A stretch of DNA of 64,000 bases from an uncultured Prevotellaceae bacterium (lineage in GTDB: Bacteria > Bacteroidota > Bacteroidia > Bacteroidales > Bacteroidaceae). How positions within the stretch are numbered: the first letter of the stretch is position 1; each line of letters starts with the position of its first letter. The notes under the pieces are model-generated. The model had not been told where the DNA came from. It saw only the letters and a list, made by a program, of their open reading frames with translations, and did not search any database. Position numbers and translations under genes: made by a program. Location: positions 1 to 64,000 of the forward strand of contig CACYQD010000001.1 of the NCBI GenBank assembly GCA_902776475.1, in the 5' to 3' direction. Of this stretch, positions 55,490-63,941 are shown in pieces.

Positions 55490-56158
55490 ATGGTCAAACC
55501 TCTCACCCGTTGGATGATAGTCGCGATGCTCTTTGCTTTGCCGTCGATGACGCGTGCCCAGGATTTCCTGTCCACACGGACGGTCACCTTCAACAAATCA
55601 GGCAAAGGCAGTTCATTCAAGGCTTCGGTGGAATTCCCCACCGAGGGTGATGCCCGTGTGGTGTCAAGCGTGATGAAGTGGATCGGTTTCGTGCTCGATA
55701 CTGAAACCGATTTCAAGCGTGATTATCAGCGGATGCTGCAAGCCAGCTGCGACACGTTCACCATGAGCGGCCAGGGTGGAGACCGTAGCATCGTCATCGA
55801 ACGCTCATACGAGGATGCCAACTGCGTGACTTTTGAGTCGATGGTGACCGACAAGGGCAGCGAGACCTGGCGATGGGCCGACTGTGCCTCGTTCAGCAAG
55901 CGTGATGGTCACCGCATCCGGTTGGATGAGATCTTCCGCTGCGACATCAGCGACATCCAACAGTTGATGTGGGCCTATCGTGGCGATTTGCCCATGAGTG
56001 TGGATTCGCCCGAGGAATTGGTTCCTGTCAATGCAGGTTTCATCGATGGATGGGTGATTGTCATCGGCCAGGCCTACCATTATACAGGAGCGCCCTATCG
56101 CCTGCGCTACGAGGAGATCGACTCCTATCTTCACACAGGTGACGGCGGTTATTATTGA
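55490..56158 (+). CDS. Exported DUF3298-like protein
   Basis: 222 residues: signal peptide (MVKPLTRWMIVAMLFALPSM then TRAQ), a mostly beta body with SYEDANCVTFESMVTDKGSE, SFSKRDGHRIRLDEIFRCD and a C-terminal GWVIVIGQAYHYTGAPYRLR segment that resembles the DUF3298/RsiV-type domain. In Bacteroidetes this domain occurs in periplasmic proteins of unknown role. The start at 55490 was preferred over 55472 and 55478, which would be at or before the predicted transcript start. Confidence 0.75.
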   Translation: MVKPLTRWMIVAMLFALPSMTRAQDFLSTRTVTFNKSGKGSSFKASVEFPTEGDARVVSSVMKWIGFVLDTETDFKRDYQRMLQASCDTFTMSGQGGDRSIVIERSYEDANCVTFESMVTDKGSETWRWADCASFSKRDGHRIRLDEIFRCDISDIQQLMWAYRGDLPMSVDSPEELVPVNAGFIDGWVIVIGQAYHYTGAPYRLRYEEIDSYLHTGDGGYY

Positions 56159-56200
56159 GGAATTCTTTTCCTGATTGGCACATAATTCCCGAATTTTGTC

Positions 56201-56208
56201 TATCTTTG
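56201..56208 (+). promoter_or_regulatory. -7 box of the 56214 gene
   Basis: TATCTTTG; its predicted transcript start coincides with the ATG at 56214, so this message may be leaderless. Confidence 0.5.
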
Positions 56209-56213
56209 CACAG

Positions 56214-56582
56214 ATGATCATTGTGCGCAACAAATACATACCCTTCCCGCATTTTGCCGCCATCAATCTCTGCGGTGTGCTCTTCTGCCATCACGACGTG
56301 TATCTCTCGCAGAGGCTGATCAATCATGAGCGTATCCACACGGCGCAAATCCTGGAGATGGGGGTCATCTTCTTCTACCTGTGGTATCTGGGAGAATGGA
56401 TGGTGAAACTGTGCAGCCGCGGCAACGCCTACTTCCGCATCTCCTTCGAGCGGGAAGCCTACCGCCATGAAGCCGACATGGACTACCTGAAGCACCGCAA
56501 GCACTATGCATGGTGGAAATACATGCGTGAGAAAAAGAGAAAACCAATCATAAGAATATGGAAGAAAAGGAAAAAGATTTGA
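56214..56582 (+). CDS. Small membrane protein with HExxH motif
   Basis: 122 residues from ATG 56214 (MIIVRNKYIPFPHFAAINLC). A hydrophobic N-terminal region and a membrane segment at about 50-66 (GVIFFYLWYLGEWMV) enclose a zinc-protease-like motif HERIH at 38-42 and a later Glu81 in FEREAYRHEAD; the end is strongly basic. Similar short proteins (NHERIH...FEREAY) recur in Bacteroidetes; no function is known to me. A metal-binding or protease role follows from the motif only. Overlaps the OPT gene by 25 nt, so they are likely co-translated. Confidence 0.8.
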   Translation: MIIVRNKYIPFPHFAAINLCGVLFCHHDVYLSQRLINHERIHTAQILEMGVIFFYLWYLGEWMVKLCSRGNAYFRISFEREAYRHEADMDYLKHRKHYAWWKYMREKKRKPIIRIWKKRKKI

Positions 56583-58558
56583 TGCAGTTGCCCGACAATG
56601 CGTTCCGGGAACTGAAAGAAGGCGAAAGCTATGAACCCATCATGCGGGCCGACCGCAACTACCCGGAAGTCAACGGGTGGTCGGTGACATGGGGTATCGT
56701 GATGGCCATGCTGTTCTCGGCAGCAGCAGCCTATCTGGGTCTGAAAGTAGGTCAGGTGTTCGAGGCTGCCATCCCCATCGCCATCATCGCCGTGGGGGCT
56801 TCCACCGCAGCCAAGCGCAAAAACGCACTCGGAGAGAACGTCATCATCCAGAGCATCGGTGCCTGTTCGGGTGCCGTCGTCGCAGGCGCCATCTTCACCC
56901 TGCCCGCCATCTACATCCTGCAGGCCAAGTATCCCAACGACCCTGAGATGACCGCCTCTTTCTACAAAGTGTTCCTCTCCTCATTGCTGGGCGGTGTCAT
57001 CGGCATCCTCTTCCTCATCCCCTTCCGCAAATATTTCGTGAAGGAGATGCACGGAAAATATCCCTTCCCGGAGGCCACAGCCACCACACAGGTGCTGGTG
57101 AGCGGAGCCAAGGGCGGCAATCAGGCCAAACCGCTGCTCATCGCCGGAATCGTGGGCGGTCTCTATGATTTCATCGTGGCGACCTTCGGATGGTGGAACG
57201 AGAACTTCACCACCCGCGTCATCGGTCTCGGAGAGCAGGTGGCCGACAAAGCCAAACTGGTGTTCAAGGTCAACACGGGTGCTGCCGTCCTGGGTCTGGG
57301 ATACATCATCGGACTGAGATACGCCTTCATCATCTGTCTGGGTTCTTTCGCAGTATGGTGGCTCATCGTTCCCGGCTTGTCGCTGTTCTTCGGCGATCAG
57401 GTGCTCAACCAGTGGGATCCGTCGATCACCACTGCCGTGGGTGACATGACACCCGAACAGATTTTCAAGAGTTATGGCAAGAGTATCGGCATCGGAGGCA
57501 TCGCCATGGCCGGTATCATCGGCATCATCAAGTCGTGGGGCATCATCAAGAGCGCCGTATCCCTGGCCGCCAAGGAAATGAAAGGCAAGGGAGCCGGACT
57601 GGAGGAAGTGGAGCGCACCAACCGCGACATCTCCTTCAAGGTAATCGCCATCGGCAGCATCATCACCATCCTCCTGACATTCGTGTTCTTCTGGGCCGGT
57701 GTGATGAAGGGCAATCTGCTCTTCGCCGTGATGGGCATCCTCCTCGTGGCAGTCATCGCCTTCCTGTTCACCACCGTGGCAGCCAACGCCATCGCCATCG
57801 TGGGCAGCAACCCCGTCTCTGGCATGACACTGATGACACTCATCCTGGCTTCAGTCGTCATGGTCGCCGTGGGACTGAAAGGCACGGCAGGCATGGTAGC
57901 AGCCCTGATCATGGGCGGCGTGGTGTGCACAGCTCTGTCAATGGCCGGTGCGTTCATCACCGACCTGAAGGTGGGCTACTGGCTCGGAACGACGCCCAAG
58001 AAACAAGAGACATGGAAATTTCTCGGCACACTGGTGTCTGCAGCCACTGTGGGCGGTGTGATGATCCTGCTCAACGAGACCTACGGATTCGCCAGCGGCA
58101 ATCTCGCCGCACCACAGGCCAATGCCATGGCCGCCGTCATTGATCCGCTGATGAACGGTGTGGGAGCTCCCTGGCTGTTGTATGCCATCGGAGCGGTCAT
58201 CGCCATTATCCTGACGTGGATGAAAGTACCGGCCCTGGCCTTCGCACTGGGCATGTTCATCCCGCTCGAACTGAATACGCCGCTGCTCATCGGAGGTGCG
58301 GTCAACTGGTATGTGACTTCACGCAGCAAGGACAAGGCTGAGAATGAGGCGCGCGGTGAGAAGGGAACGCTGATTGCCAGCGGTTTCATCGCAGGTGGCG
58401 CGCTGATGGGTGTCATCAGTGCCCTGCTCCGATTCGCCGGTGTCAACCTGATCAACGAGGCGTGGCTGGAGAACCACCTCTCCGAGGTGCTGTCGCTTGT
58501 GGCCTACATCCTGCTGATCCTCTACTTCATCTGGGCAACGAAGGTTTCGAAGAAATAA
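56558..58558 (+). CDS. OPT-family oligopeptide transporter
   Basis: 666 residues with about 14 hydrophobic helices. Typical phrases: EVNGWSVTWGIVMAMLFSAAAAYLGLKVGQ (here split as EVNGWSVTWGIVM and YLGLKVGQVFEAA), KYPFPEATATTQVL, NPVSGMTLMTLIL and PLELNTPLLIGG. OPT carriers take up small peptides or metal chelates with protons. It overlaps the preceding small membrane protein by 25 nt. A repeat cluster follows the stop codon. Confidence 0.93.
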   Translation: MEEKEKDLMQLPDNAFRELKEGESYEPIMRADRNYPEVNGWSVTWGIVMAMLFSAAAAYLGLKVGQVFEAAIPIAIIAVGASTAAKRKNALGENVIIQSIGACSGAVVAGAIFTLPAIYILQAKYPNDPEMTASFYKVFLSSLLGGVIGILFLIPFRKYFVKEMHGKYPFPEATATTQVLVSGAKGGNQAKPLLIAGIVGGLYDFIVATFGWWNENFTTRVIGLGEQVADKAKLVFKVNTGAAVLGLGYIIGLRYAFIICLGSFAVWWLIVPGLSLFFGDQVLNQWDPSITTAVGDMTPEQIFKSYGKSIGIGGIAMAGIIGIIKSWGIIKSAVSLAAKEMKGKGAGLEEVERTNRDISFKVIAIGSIITILLTFVFFWAGVMKGNLLFAVMGILLVAVIAFLFTTVAANAIAIVGSNPVSGMTLMTLILASVVMVAVGLKGTAGMVAALIMGGVVCTALSMAGAFITDLKVGYWLGTTPKKQETWKFLGTLVSAATVGGVMILLNETYGFASGNLAAPQANAMAAVIDPLMNGVGAPWLLYAIGAVIAIILTWMKVPALAFALGMFIPLELNTPLLIGGAVNWYVTSRSKDKAENEARGEKGTLIASGFIAGGALMGVISALLRFAGVNLINEAWLENHLSEVLSLVAYILLILYFIWATKVSKK

Positions 58559-58576
58559 TCAGCCTCCTCTGGGATA

Positions 58577-58926
58577 CCCTCACCTAACCTCTCCCGAAAG
58601 ACCCTCACCTAACCTCTCCCAAAGGGAGAGGGATTAGTTTGTATTGATCTCCCAGAGGGAGAGGGATAAGTTGGTATTGATCTCCCAGAGGGAGAGGGAA
58701 AGGTTGGTATTGCTCTACTAGAGGGAGAGGGATTGATTTCATAAAGGAAACTGCCCCTCTCCCTCGAGGGAGAGGATGGGTGAGGGGGATTTCCAAGCGT
58801 GCAAGAAATAACGGCCCTCACCTAACCTCTCCCAGAGGGAGAGGGATAAGTTGGTATTGATCTCTCAGAGGGATAGGAATTGATTTCATAAATGGAAACA
58901 GCCCCTCTCCCTCGAGGGAGAGGATT
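58577..58926. repeat. MITE-like repeat cluster 7
   Basis: Long CCCTCACC element with four internal units of about 34 nt (ATCTCCCAGAGGGAGAGG then GATAAGTTGGTATTG), the TTTCATAAAGGAAACTG segment and the right end. A second, shorter copy follows at about 58815-58926. It fills the gap between the OPT and SGNH genes with copy 6 of the palindrome. Confidence 0.85.
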
Positions 58927-58939
58927 TTTATAAGACCGA

Positions 58940-58965
58940 GAGACGCCACAATGTGACGTCTCTAC
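58940..58965. repeat. 26-bp palindrome, copy 6
   Basis: GAGACGCCACAATG joined to TGACGTCTCTAC. Confidence 0.8.
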
Positions 58966-58996
58966 ATTTCAGGTTCCCATGAGGGAGCCTGTCGTG

Positions 58997-59737
58997 CTAT
59001 TTCTTTGTTCCTTTATAACTGGTCTTGTGGGTCTCGTAGTTTTTGAAGGGAACGGAGACGGAGGGGCGGTCCGTACGGATGGGACAGGCCGTCTCGGGGC
59101 CGCTCATCCACTTGGCGATGCCATCGACCCAGCGGGCGGCGGCGTCGAAAGTGGGATGGATGCCGTCTGCAGCTCGGGAGATACGGAGGTTATAGCTGTC
59201 ATAGAAGCGGTCGGCTCCGACATTCTGACGGATCATATTGACGATGCCGGGATCACGGCTGATAGTGCGCAGGGTGACCGGACCAATCCACACGAAGGGA
59301 ATGTCGCCAATCTCATGCATGATTTCCTTCACCGCCTCGGAGCGCGCCGAGATATCGTGATAGCCGAGGTCGTTGGTGCCTAAACAGACGATGATGAAAG
59401 TGGGGTTGACCTTGTTGATCAACCGCCGCAGTTCGGTGGTGTAAGCCCAACTCTTGGTTGTGGAACCATACCAGATGGAGGTGAAGAGGGTATGGCCGTT
59501 CTGGTTGGCATAGTCGTTCATCCTCCTCCCCACTCCATCGAGCATGGAGTCACCGAAGAGCAGGATGTGGTGATTGGACGTGGTGTTGTCCGGGTCGGTC
59601 TCCACGTTCTGGATGGTCTCTCCCTGGAGCACCTTATTATATACCACCTCGATGCTGTCGAGGATATCCTGGGCCGGGGTATGAAGTCCGGTCATGGTCA
59701 GGGCCATCGCGGCCAATATGGTTTTCTTCATTTTCAT
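58997..59737 (-). CDS. Secreted SGNH/GDSL hydrolase
   Basis: 246 residues: signal peptide (MKMKKTILAAMALTMTGLHT then PAQ), GDSM with nucleophile Ser64, GTND at 120-123, and Asp191/His194 in DGIHP. These are blocks I, III and V of SGNH esterases; a Gly of block II is in YGSTTKSW. Such enzymes often remove acetyl groups from glycans. It is the last gene of the GH97-transporter-hydrolase operon (15 nt after the transporter gene), so a sugar ester is a likely substrate. Confidence 0.9.
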   Translation of the reverse strand: MKMKKTILAAMALTMTGLHTPAQDILDSIEVVYNKVLQGETIQNVETDPDNTTSNHHILLFGDSMLDGVGRRMNDYANQNGHTLFTSIWYGSTTKSWAYTTELRRLINKVNPTFIIVCLGTNDLGYHDISARSEAVKEIMHEIGDIPFVWIGPVTLRTISRDPGIVNMIRQNVGADRFYDSYNLRISRAADGIHPTFDAAARWVDGIAKWMSGPETACPIRTDRPSVSVPFKNYETHKTSYKGTKK

Positions 59738-59752
59738 TTTCTTTGTTCTATT

Positions 59753-60754
59753 TTATGATTGATGTTGTCTGCGGTCATGTTCCCAGATTTCCAGACTATT
59801 GATCACGTTCTGCCAGAGGATATAGCACCCCGGACCGACGGTAGAAACAGGATTGAGATAAGTGTAGGCAATCCAGATGGCAAAGTTGGTGTTCTTCTGT
59901 CCCAGTGCCTGTCCAGCCTCCTGGGTGCGCTGAAAGAAATGGCCCACATAGCGGCCTACGGCGAATTGCACCAAGCAGAACATCAGTCCGATGAGGGCTA
60001 TCAGCACCAGCAAGGCCGGTGTGCTGTCGGCATGGACGATGTTTTTGACCGTAGTGCCCGACACGATGGCAAGCGAGAACCCCCACATGTAGAACGAGAG
60101 GTCTCTGACACTCACAATCCACCGGTGGAGGGGTTTGACGAAGTGCTTCACGATGAAGGCCAGGAGCATGGGACCCACCAAGAGGATAAACACCTTGTAG
60201 AGAATGAGGACAAACGCCTGCCAGAAGTCCATGCCCACCGACTGATCGATCAACGGGAAGCACACCGGCACCATAAGTGCCGTGAGGAAGTTGGACATGA
60301 AGGTATAGGAAGTCATCTCCTCCAGATTGCCGCCGAGTTTGCTGGTCACCACGGCCGCTGCCGCCGCGCAGGGACAGATGATGCAGGTCAGCACCGCCTC
60401 GAGGAGGATGAGTTTGTCTCCCTGGACATGAAAAACCAGGATCACGCCCACCACGAGGGCTACGAGGAGCACCTGGAAGAGTGCCACCCAGAAATGCCAG
60501 GCCACGGGGCGCAAACAGCGGAAATCGACTTTGCAGAATGTGACGAAGAGGATGAGGAACATGAACAACGGGAAGATGACGTCGATGATAGGACCGAAGA
60601 AATCAGCCGCCCGTTCCAAGGATGGCGTAAAAGCGAACAGGAAATAGAGGGCAGTGCCAAGGAGCATCGCCACAGGCAGCGTCCACTCCTTGAGGAAGGA
60701 GATCAAGGACTGCCACCATCCGCCGTGTTGTTTGTCTGCCTCAGGTTTCCTCAT
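59753..60754 (-). CDS. Bile acid:sodium symporter family transporter
   Basis: 333 residues with about nine helices. Patterns of the SBF/BASS family: LTCIICPCAAAAAVVTSKLG, EMTSYTFMSNFLTALMVPVC, FILLVGPMLLAFIVKHFV. The family moves bile acids, keto acids or similar anions with sodium. It lies between the GH97 gene (137 nt upstream) and the SGNH gene (15 nt downstream). The sequence around its start codon belongs to a tandem repeat (see finding). Confidence 0.85.
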   Translation of the reverse strand: MRKPEADKQHGGWWQSLISFLKEWTLPVAMLLGTALYFLFAFTPSLERAADFFGPIIDVIFPLFMFLILFVTFCKVDFRCLRPVAWHFWVALFQVLLVALVVGVILVFHVQGDKLILLEAVLTCIICPCAAAAAVVTSKLGGNLEEMTSYTFMSNFLTALMVPVCFPLIDQSVGMDFWQAFVLILYKVFILLVGPMLLAFIVKHFVKPLHRWIVSVRDLSFYMWGFSLAIVSGTTVKNIVHADSTPALLVLIALIGLMFCLVQFAVGRYVGHFFQRTQEAGQALGQKNTNFAIWIAYTYLNPVSTVGPGCYILWQNVINSLEIWEHDRRQHQS

Positions 60755-60890
60755 CAGTCGTCTGTCTCAGGTTTTTTGCATCAGTCGTCTGTCTCTGGTT
60801 TCTGCATCAGTTGTCTGTCTCTGGTTTCTGCATCAGTCGTCTGTCTCAGGGTTTTTGCGTGGTTCTATGCCTCAGGTTTCCGCATCGGAC
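60747..60890. repeat. Tandem repeat spanning the transporter start
   Basis: About four copies of a 27-29-nt unit containing CAGTCGTCTGTCTC and GGTTT(C/T)TGCAT, read on the plus strand. On the minus strand each copy contains ACTGATG followed by a short MQKPETD or MRKPEA reading frame like that of the real start. Confidence 0.8.
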
Positions 60891-60891
60891 C

Positions 60892-62865
60892 TTATCTGAG
60901 AATCACGCCGCCCATGGGTTGGAGGGTCACTTTTGCCCTACCCTTCTTATCCACTTTGAGTGTGCGCAATTCAGCCTCGGCAATGGCATTTTCTGTCTTT
61001 GCCGCAGGTCGGTCGGTATAGTACTTCACGGTCTGTCCGGCGAACATCGGGAGTTGGAGGGTGAGGGTGATAGGCTGGTCAGTGCCGTTGATGCCGGCCA
61101 CATACCAGTCTGATCCATGCCGACGGGCCAGGACGGCGTAACGTGTGGGGTATCCGTCGAGGAAGCGGGTCTCATCCCAGGTTGTGGGCAGTTGGCGCAG
61201 GAAGTCGAGCTCAAACTCAGGCAGTTCACTGAGGTTGTTGGGCTGCATGGCCACACAGTTGACGCCAGTCTGCAGGACGATGCCCGTCGCCATCTCAAAG
61301 GTGTCGGACGATCGGCGGTAGAAGCGGCTCTTGTTGTCGCGGCTCATCCGGCGGTTCATGATGATGCCTCCCCAGTCAAAGGCACCCACGGCATTGCGTG
61401 AGAACGGGTGCATGGTCAGTTCGAACCCTTCCTTGTCACAGTGGTGCTGGGTGAAGAAGAGGTTCTCTGAAGCCAGTGCCGCCTCGCTGGCGACATAGTT
61501 GGGATACATCCGTTCCCATCCGCGTGGTATGGTGCATCCATGGAAGACCACCTGCAGTCCGTATCGGTTGGCATCACACAGGATATCCTCATAGAGACGC
61601 ATGGTCTCCTGTTTGTCGCTGCCGAAGAAATCAACCTTGATGCCGGCCACACCGATGCTTTTCAGCCATTTCATCTCCCTATCCCGGGCATAAGCCGTTG
61701 ACATGCAGTCGCGCGGGGTCTGCGGGGCATCGTTCCAGTGTCCGTTGGAGTTATACCACAACATGAGGCGCACACCTTTCGACTGGGCGTAGCGCGACAG
61801 TTCAGCCATCCGTTCGCGGCCGATGTTGCGGTCCCACCAATTATCGACAAGGCAATATTCGAATCCCATGGCCGAGGCCAGGTCAATGAACTCCACCTGG
61901 TCGTCGTAGTTGATGGAATTATCCTGCCAGATGAGCCAGCTCCAGGTGTAACGGCCAGACTGGAAAGGTTGCGTGGCCTCATAGATCGGTTCCACCACAT
62001 CGTATGGTATGGTGGTCTCGACAATGGGCTTGAGCGAGGTGCCCAAAGTAATGGTGCGCCATGGTGTGACACCGGGCAGTGCGATGCCCGGAGCAGAAGT
62101 GCCGATGCCGTTGAACTCACCTTGTTCGGGGAAGGCGATGGTATAACCCTGCGCAGGGTTGTAGTCGCTCAGGCGCGAACCACAGTAATCACTCGACACC
62201 CCAGTCTCACTCACCAAGGCCCATCCCTGGTCGCCTATGCGGAAGAGGCAGGGGAAGGTGTAGCCCAGGCCAAACCGCGACTTAGCCGTCATCGGAGCAT
62301 CGGCGGTATATTCCTCCTCATAAGAGGGTTTGGTGCGCTCCCATCCAGTGAACGGACCGATCTGCGGACAGAGAAAGGTCGTCGTACCATCGGGGAAGCG
62401 GAATGAGGTTGCCTCGCTCTGGATGATGGCGCACTTGGGGTTGTCGTCTTTCTGCCGTGGCATAGCGTAGCGGAATGCGATATCGTTGTTGGAAACCACA
62501 AAAGTGACCGTCATGCGCAAGCCTTTGGCATTGGTGTAATCCACTTCCAGCTGGTTGGCCACGAAATGGACATGGGATGTCTTGGTCTGCGCCATCGTAT
62601 AATCCTTCTCCACCTTCGACAACCGTGTGGCCTCTATTGACAGGCCCGTGGTGAAATCGCCCACATCGGAGCGGAAACCCAGGGCGGAGGGCATCAGCAT
62701 CTGCACTCCCTCATAAAGCACCTCATAGGAAGGTTTTCCTTCATCGAGTTTCACATCAACCGCCAATTTCCCGTCGGGTGACTTCACAGTATGGGTGACA
62801 GCCATGGCTTTGGAACAAGTCAGAATCATTGCCAATAACGGCAGTAAAAACAATACTTTCTTCAT
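60892..62865 (-). CDS. GH97 glycoside hydrolase (alpha-galactosidase/alpha-glucosidase type)
   Basis: 657 residues from ATG 62865, which starts a signal peptide (MKKVLFLLPLLAMILTCSKA); the ATG at 62913 lies upstream of the promoter box. N-terminal sandwich (VKSPDGKLAVDVKLDEGK), then a TIM barrel: WLIWQDNSINYDDQVEFIDL, GIKVDFFGSDKQETM with the presumed nucleophile Asp near 411, VVFHGCTIPRGWERMYPNYV and the C-terminal sandwich. The Asp in VDFF points to the retaining subgroup typified by alpha-galactosidases rather than the inverting SusB type. First gene of a three-gene operon. Confidence 0.92.
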   Translation of the reverse strand: MKKVLFLLPLLAMILTCSKAMAVTHTVKSPDGKLAVDVKLDEGKPSYEVLYEGVQMLMPSALGFRSDVGDFTTGLSIEATRLSKVEKDYTMAQTKTSHVHFVANQLEVDYTNAKGLRMTVTFVVSNNDIAFRYAMPRQKDDNPKCAIIQSEATSFRFPDGTTTFLCPQIGPFTGWERTKPSYEEEYTADAPMTAKSRFGLGYTFPCLFRIGDQGWALVSETGVSSDYCGSRLSDYNPAQGYTIAFPEQGEFNGIGTSAPGIALPGVTPWRTITLGTSLKPIVETTIPYDVVEPIYEATQPFQSGRYTWSWLIWQDNSINYDDQVEFIDLASAMGFEYCLVDNWWDRNIGRERMAELSRYAQSKGVRLMLWYNSNGHWNDAPQTPRDCMSTAYARDREMKWLKSIGVAGIKVDFFGSDKQETMRLYEDILCDANRYGLQVVFHGCTIPRGWERMYPNYVASEAALASENLFFTQHHCDKEGFELTMHPFSRNAVGAFDWGGIIMNRRMSRDNKSRFYRRSSDTFEMATGIVLQTGVNCVAMQPNNLSELPEFELDFLRQLPTTWDETRFLDGYPTRYAVLARRHGSDWYVAGINGTDQPITLTLQLPMFAGQTVKYYTDRPAAKTENAIAEAELRTLKVDKKGRAKVTLQPMGGVILR

Positions 62866-62883
62866 AACGCCTGATTTTTGGTG

Positions 62884-62891
62884 CAAAATTA
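62884..62891 (-). promoter_or_regulatory. -7 box of the GH97 operon
   Basis: TAATTTTG on the minus strand, 19 nt before the start codon. Confidence 0.6.
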
Positions 62892-62962
62892 GTGAAAGGC
62901 GAACACAAAACAAAATGAATGGCGATTCTTTTTTGCGGCTGATTCATGCAGGAATTGATTTA

Positions 62963-63035
62963 GTAGAGACGTCACACTGTGGCGTCTCAAAAGTCATGGG
63001 CGAAAAATAGAGACGCCACAATGTGACGTCTCTAC
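62963..63035. repeat. 26-bp palindromes, copies 7 and 8
   Basis: One copy at 62963-62988 (GTAGAGACGTCACACTG, GGCGTCTC) and one at 63010-63035, 22 nt apart, between the GH97 operon and nagB. They may end the nagB transcript. Confidence 0.8.
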
Positions 63036-63061
63036 AATATGATGCACTAAAAAATGGCGGA

Positions 63062-63856
63062 TTAAATCAGATTGTCCTTCTCGATGTCCTTGAAATACTT
63101 ATAGGTGCCCACTTTCAGTTCGTCAGTGGCAGGCTCGTCGCAGACGATGATGCCATGCTGATGCATCTGGAGCGCACTAATGGTCCACATGTGGTTGACA
63201 CTGCCCTCGACTGCTGCCTGAAGGGCACGGGCCTTGTGGTGGCCGTTGACAAGGATCATCACCTCGCGGGCAGCCATCACTGTACCCACACCGACGGTAA
63301 GGGCGAGTTTGGGCACCTTGTTGATGTCGTTGTCGAAGAAACGGGAGTTGGCGATGATGGTATCAGTGGTCAGGGTCTTGACACGGGTCTTGGAAGAAAG
63401 AGAGGAACCCGGCTCATTGAAAGCGATATGGCCGTCAGGGCCGATGCCGCCGATGAAAAGGTCGATGCCGCCAGCCTCGGCGATCATCTCCTCATAGTGG
63501 GCGCATTCTGCAGCCAAATCCTCAGCATTGCCGTTGAGGATATGGATGTTCTCTTTCGGGCAGTCGATGTGGTCGAAGAGGTTGCGGGCCATAAATGAAT
63601 GGTAGCTCTCAGGATGGTCTTCCGGCAGGTTGACATACTCATCCATATTGAAGGTGAGCACGTTTTTGAAAGACACCCTGCCCTCTTTGTTGGCTTTCAC
63701 CAGTTCGGCATACATGCCCTCGGGCGATGAACCAGTGGGAAGTCCAAGTACAAACGGTTTTTCGGGAGTCGGATTGGCGGCGTTGATGCGCTCGATGACA
63801 TGCTCGGCAGCCCATTTCGACATGTTCTGATAGTTGTTCTCAATAATTACTCTCAT
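63062..63856 (-). CDS. nagB: Glucosamine-6-phosphate deaminase
   Basis: 264 residues, the usual length of this enzyme. Signatures: [60 protein letters not shown] and [17 protein letters not shown]. It converts glucosamine-6-phosphate to fructose-6-phosphate and ammonia, feeding amino sugars into glycolysis. Transcribed alone from a TATTTTTG box 77 nt upstream. Confidence 0.96.
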   Translation of the reverse strand: MRVIIENNYQNMSKWAAEHVIERINAANPTPEKPFVLGLPTGSSPEGMYAELVKANKEGRVSFKNVLTFNMDEYVNLPEDHPESYHSFMARNLFDHIDCPKENIHILNGNAEDLAAECAHYEEMIAEAGGIDLFIGGIGPDGHIAFNEPGSSLSSKTRVKTLTTDTIIANSRFFDNDINKVPKLALTVGVGTVMAAREVMILVNGHHKARALQAAVEGSVNHMWTISALQMHQHGIIVCDEPATDELKVGTYKYFKDIEKDNLI

Positions 63857-63933
63857 TGTTGTATGATTTATTTAAAATGATGATTATCCAAGGAAATGGC
63901 AGCAAAACGTTTGCTTTTGTCAAATTTTGGTTG

Positions 63934-63941
63934 CAAAAATA
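63934..63941 (-). promoter_or_regulatory. -7 box of nagB
   Basis: TATTTTTG on the minus strand. The remaining bases up to 64000 are A-rich and hold no recognisable gene. Confidence 0.55.
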
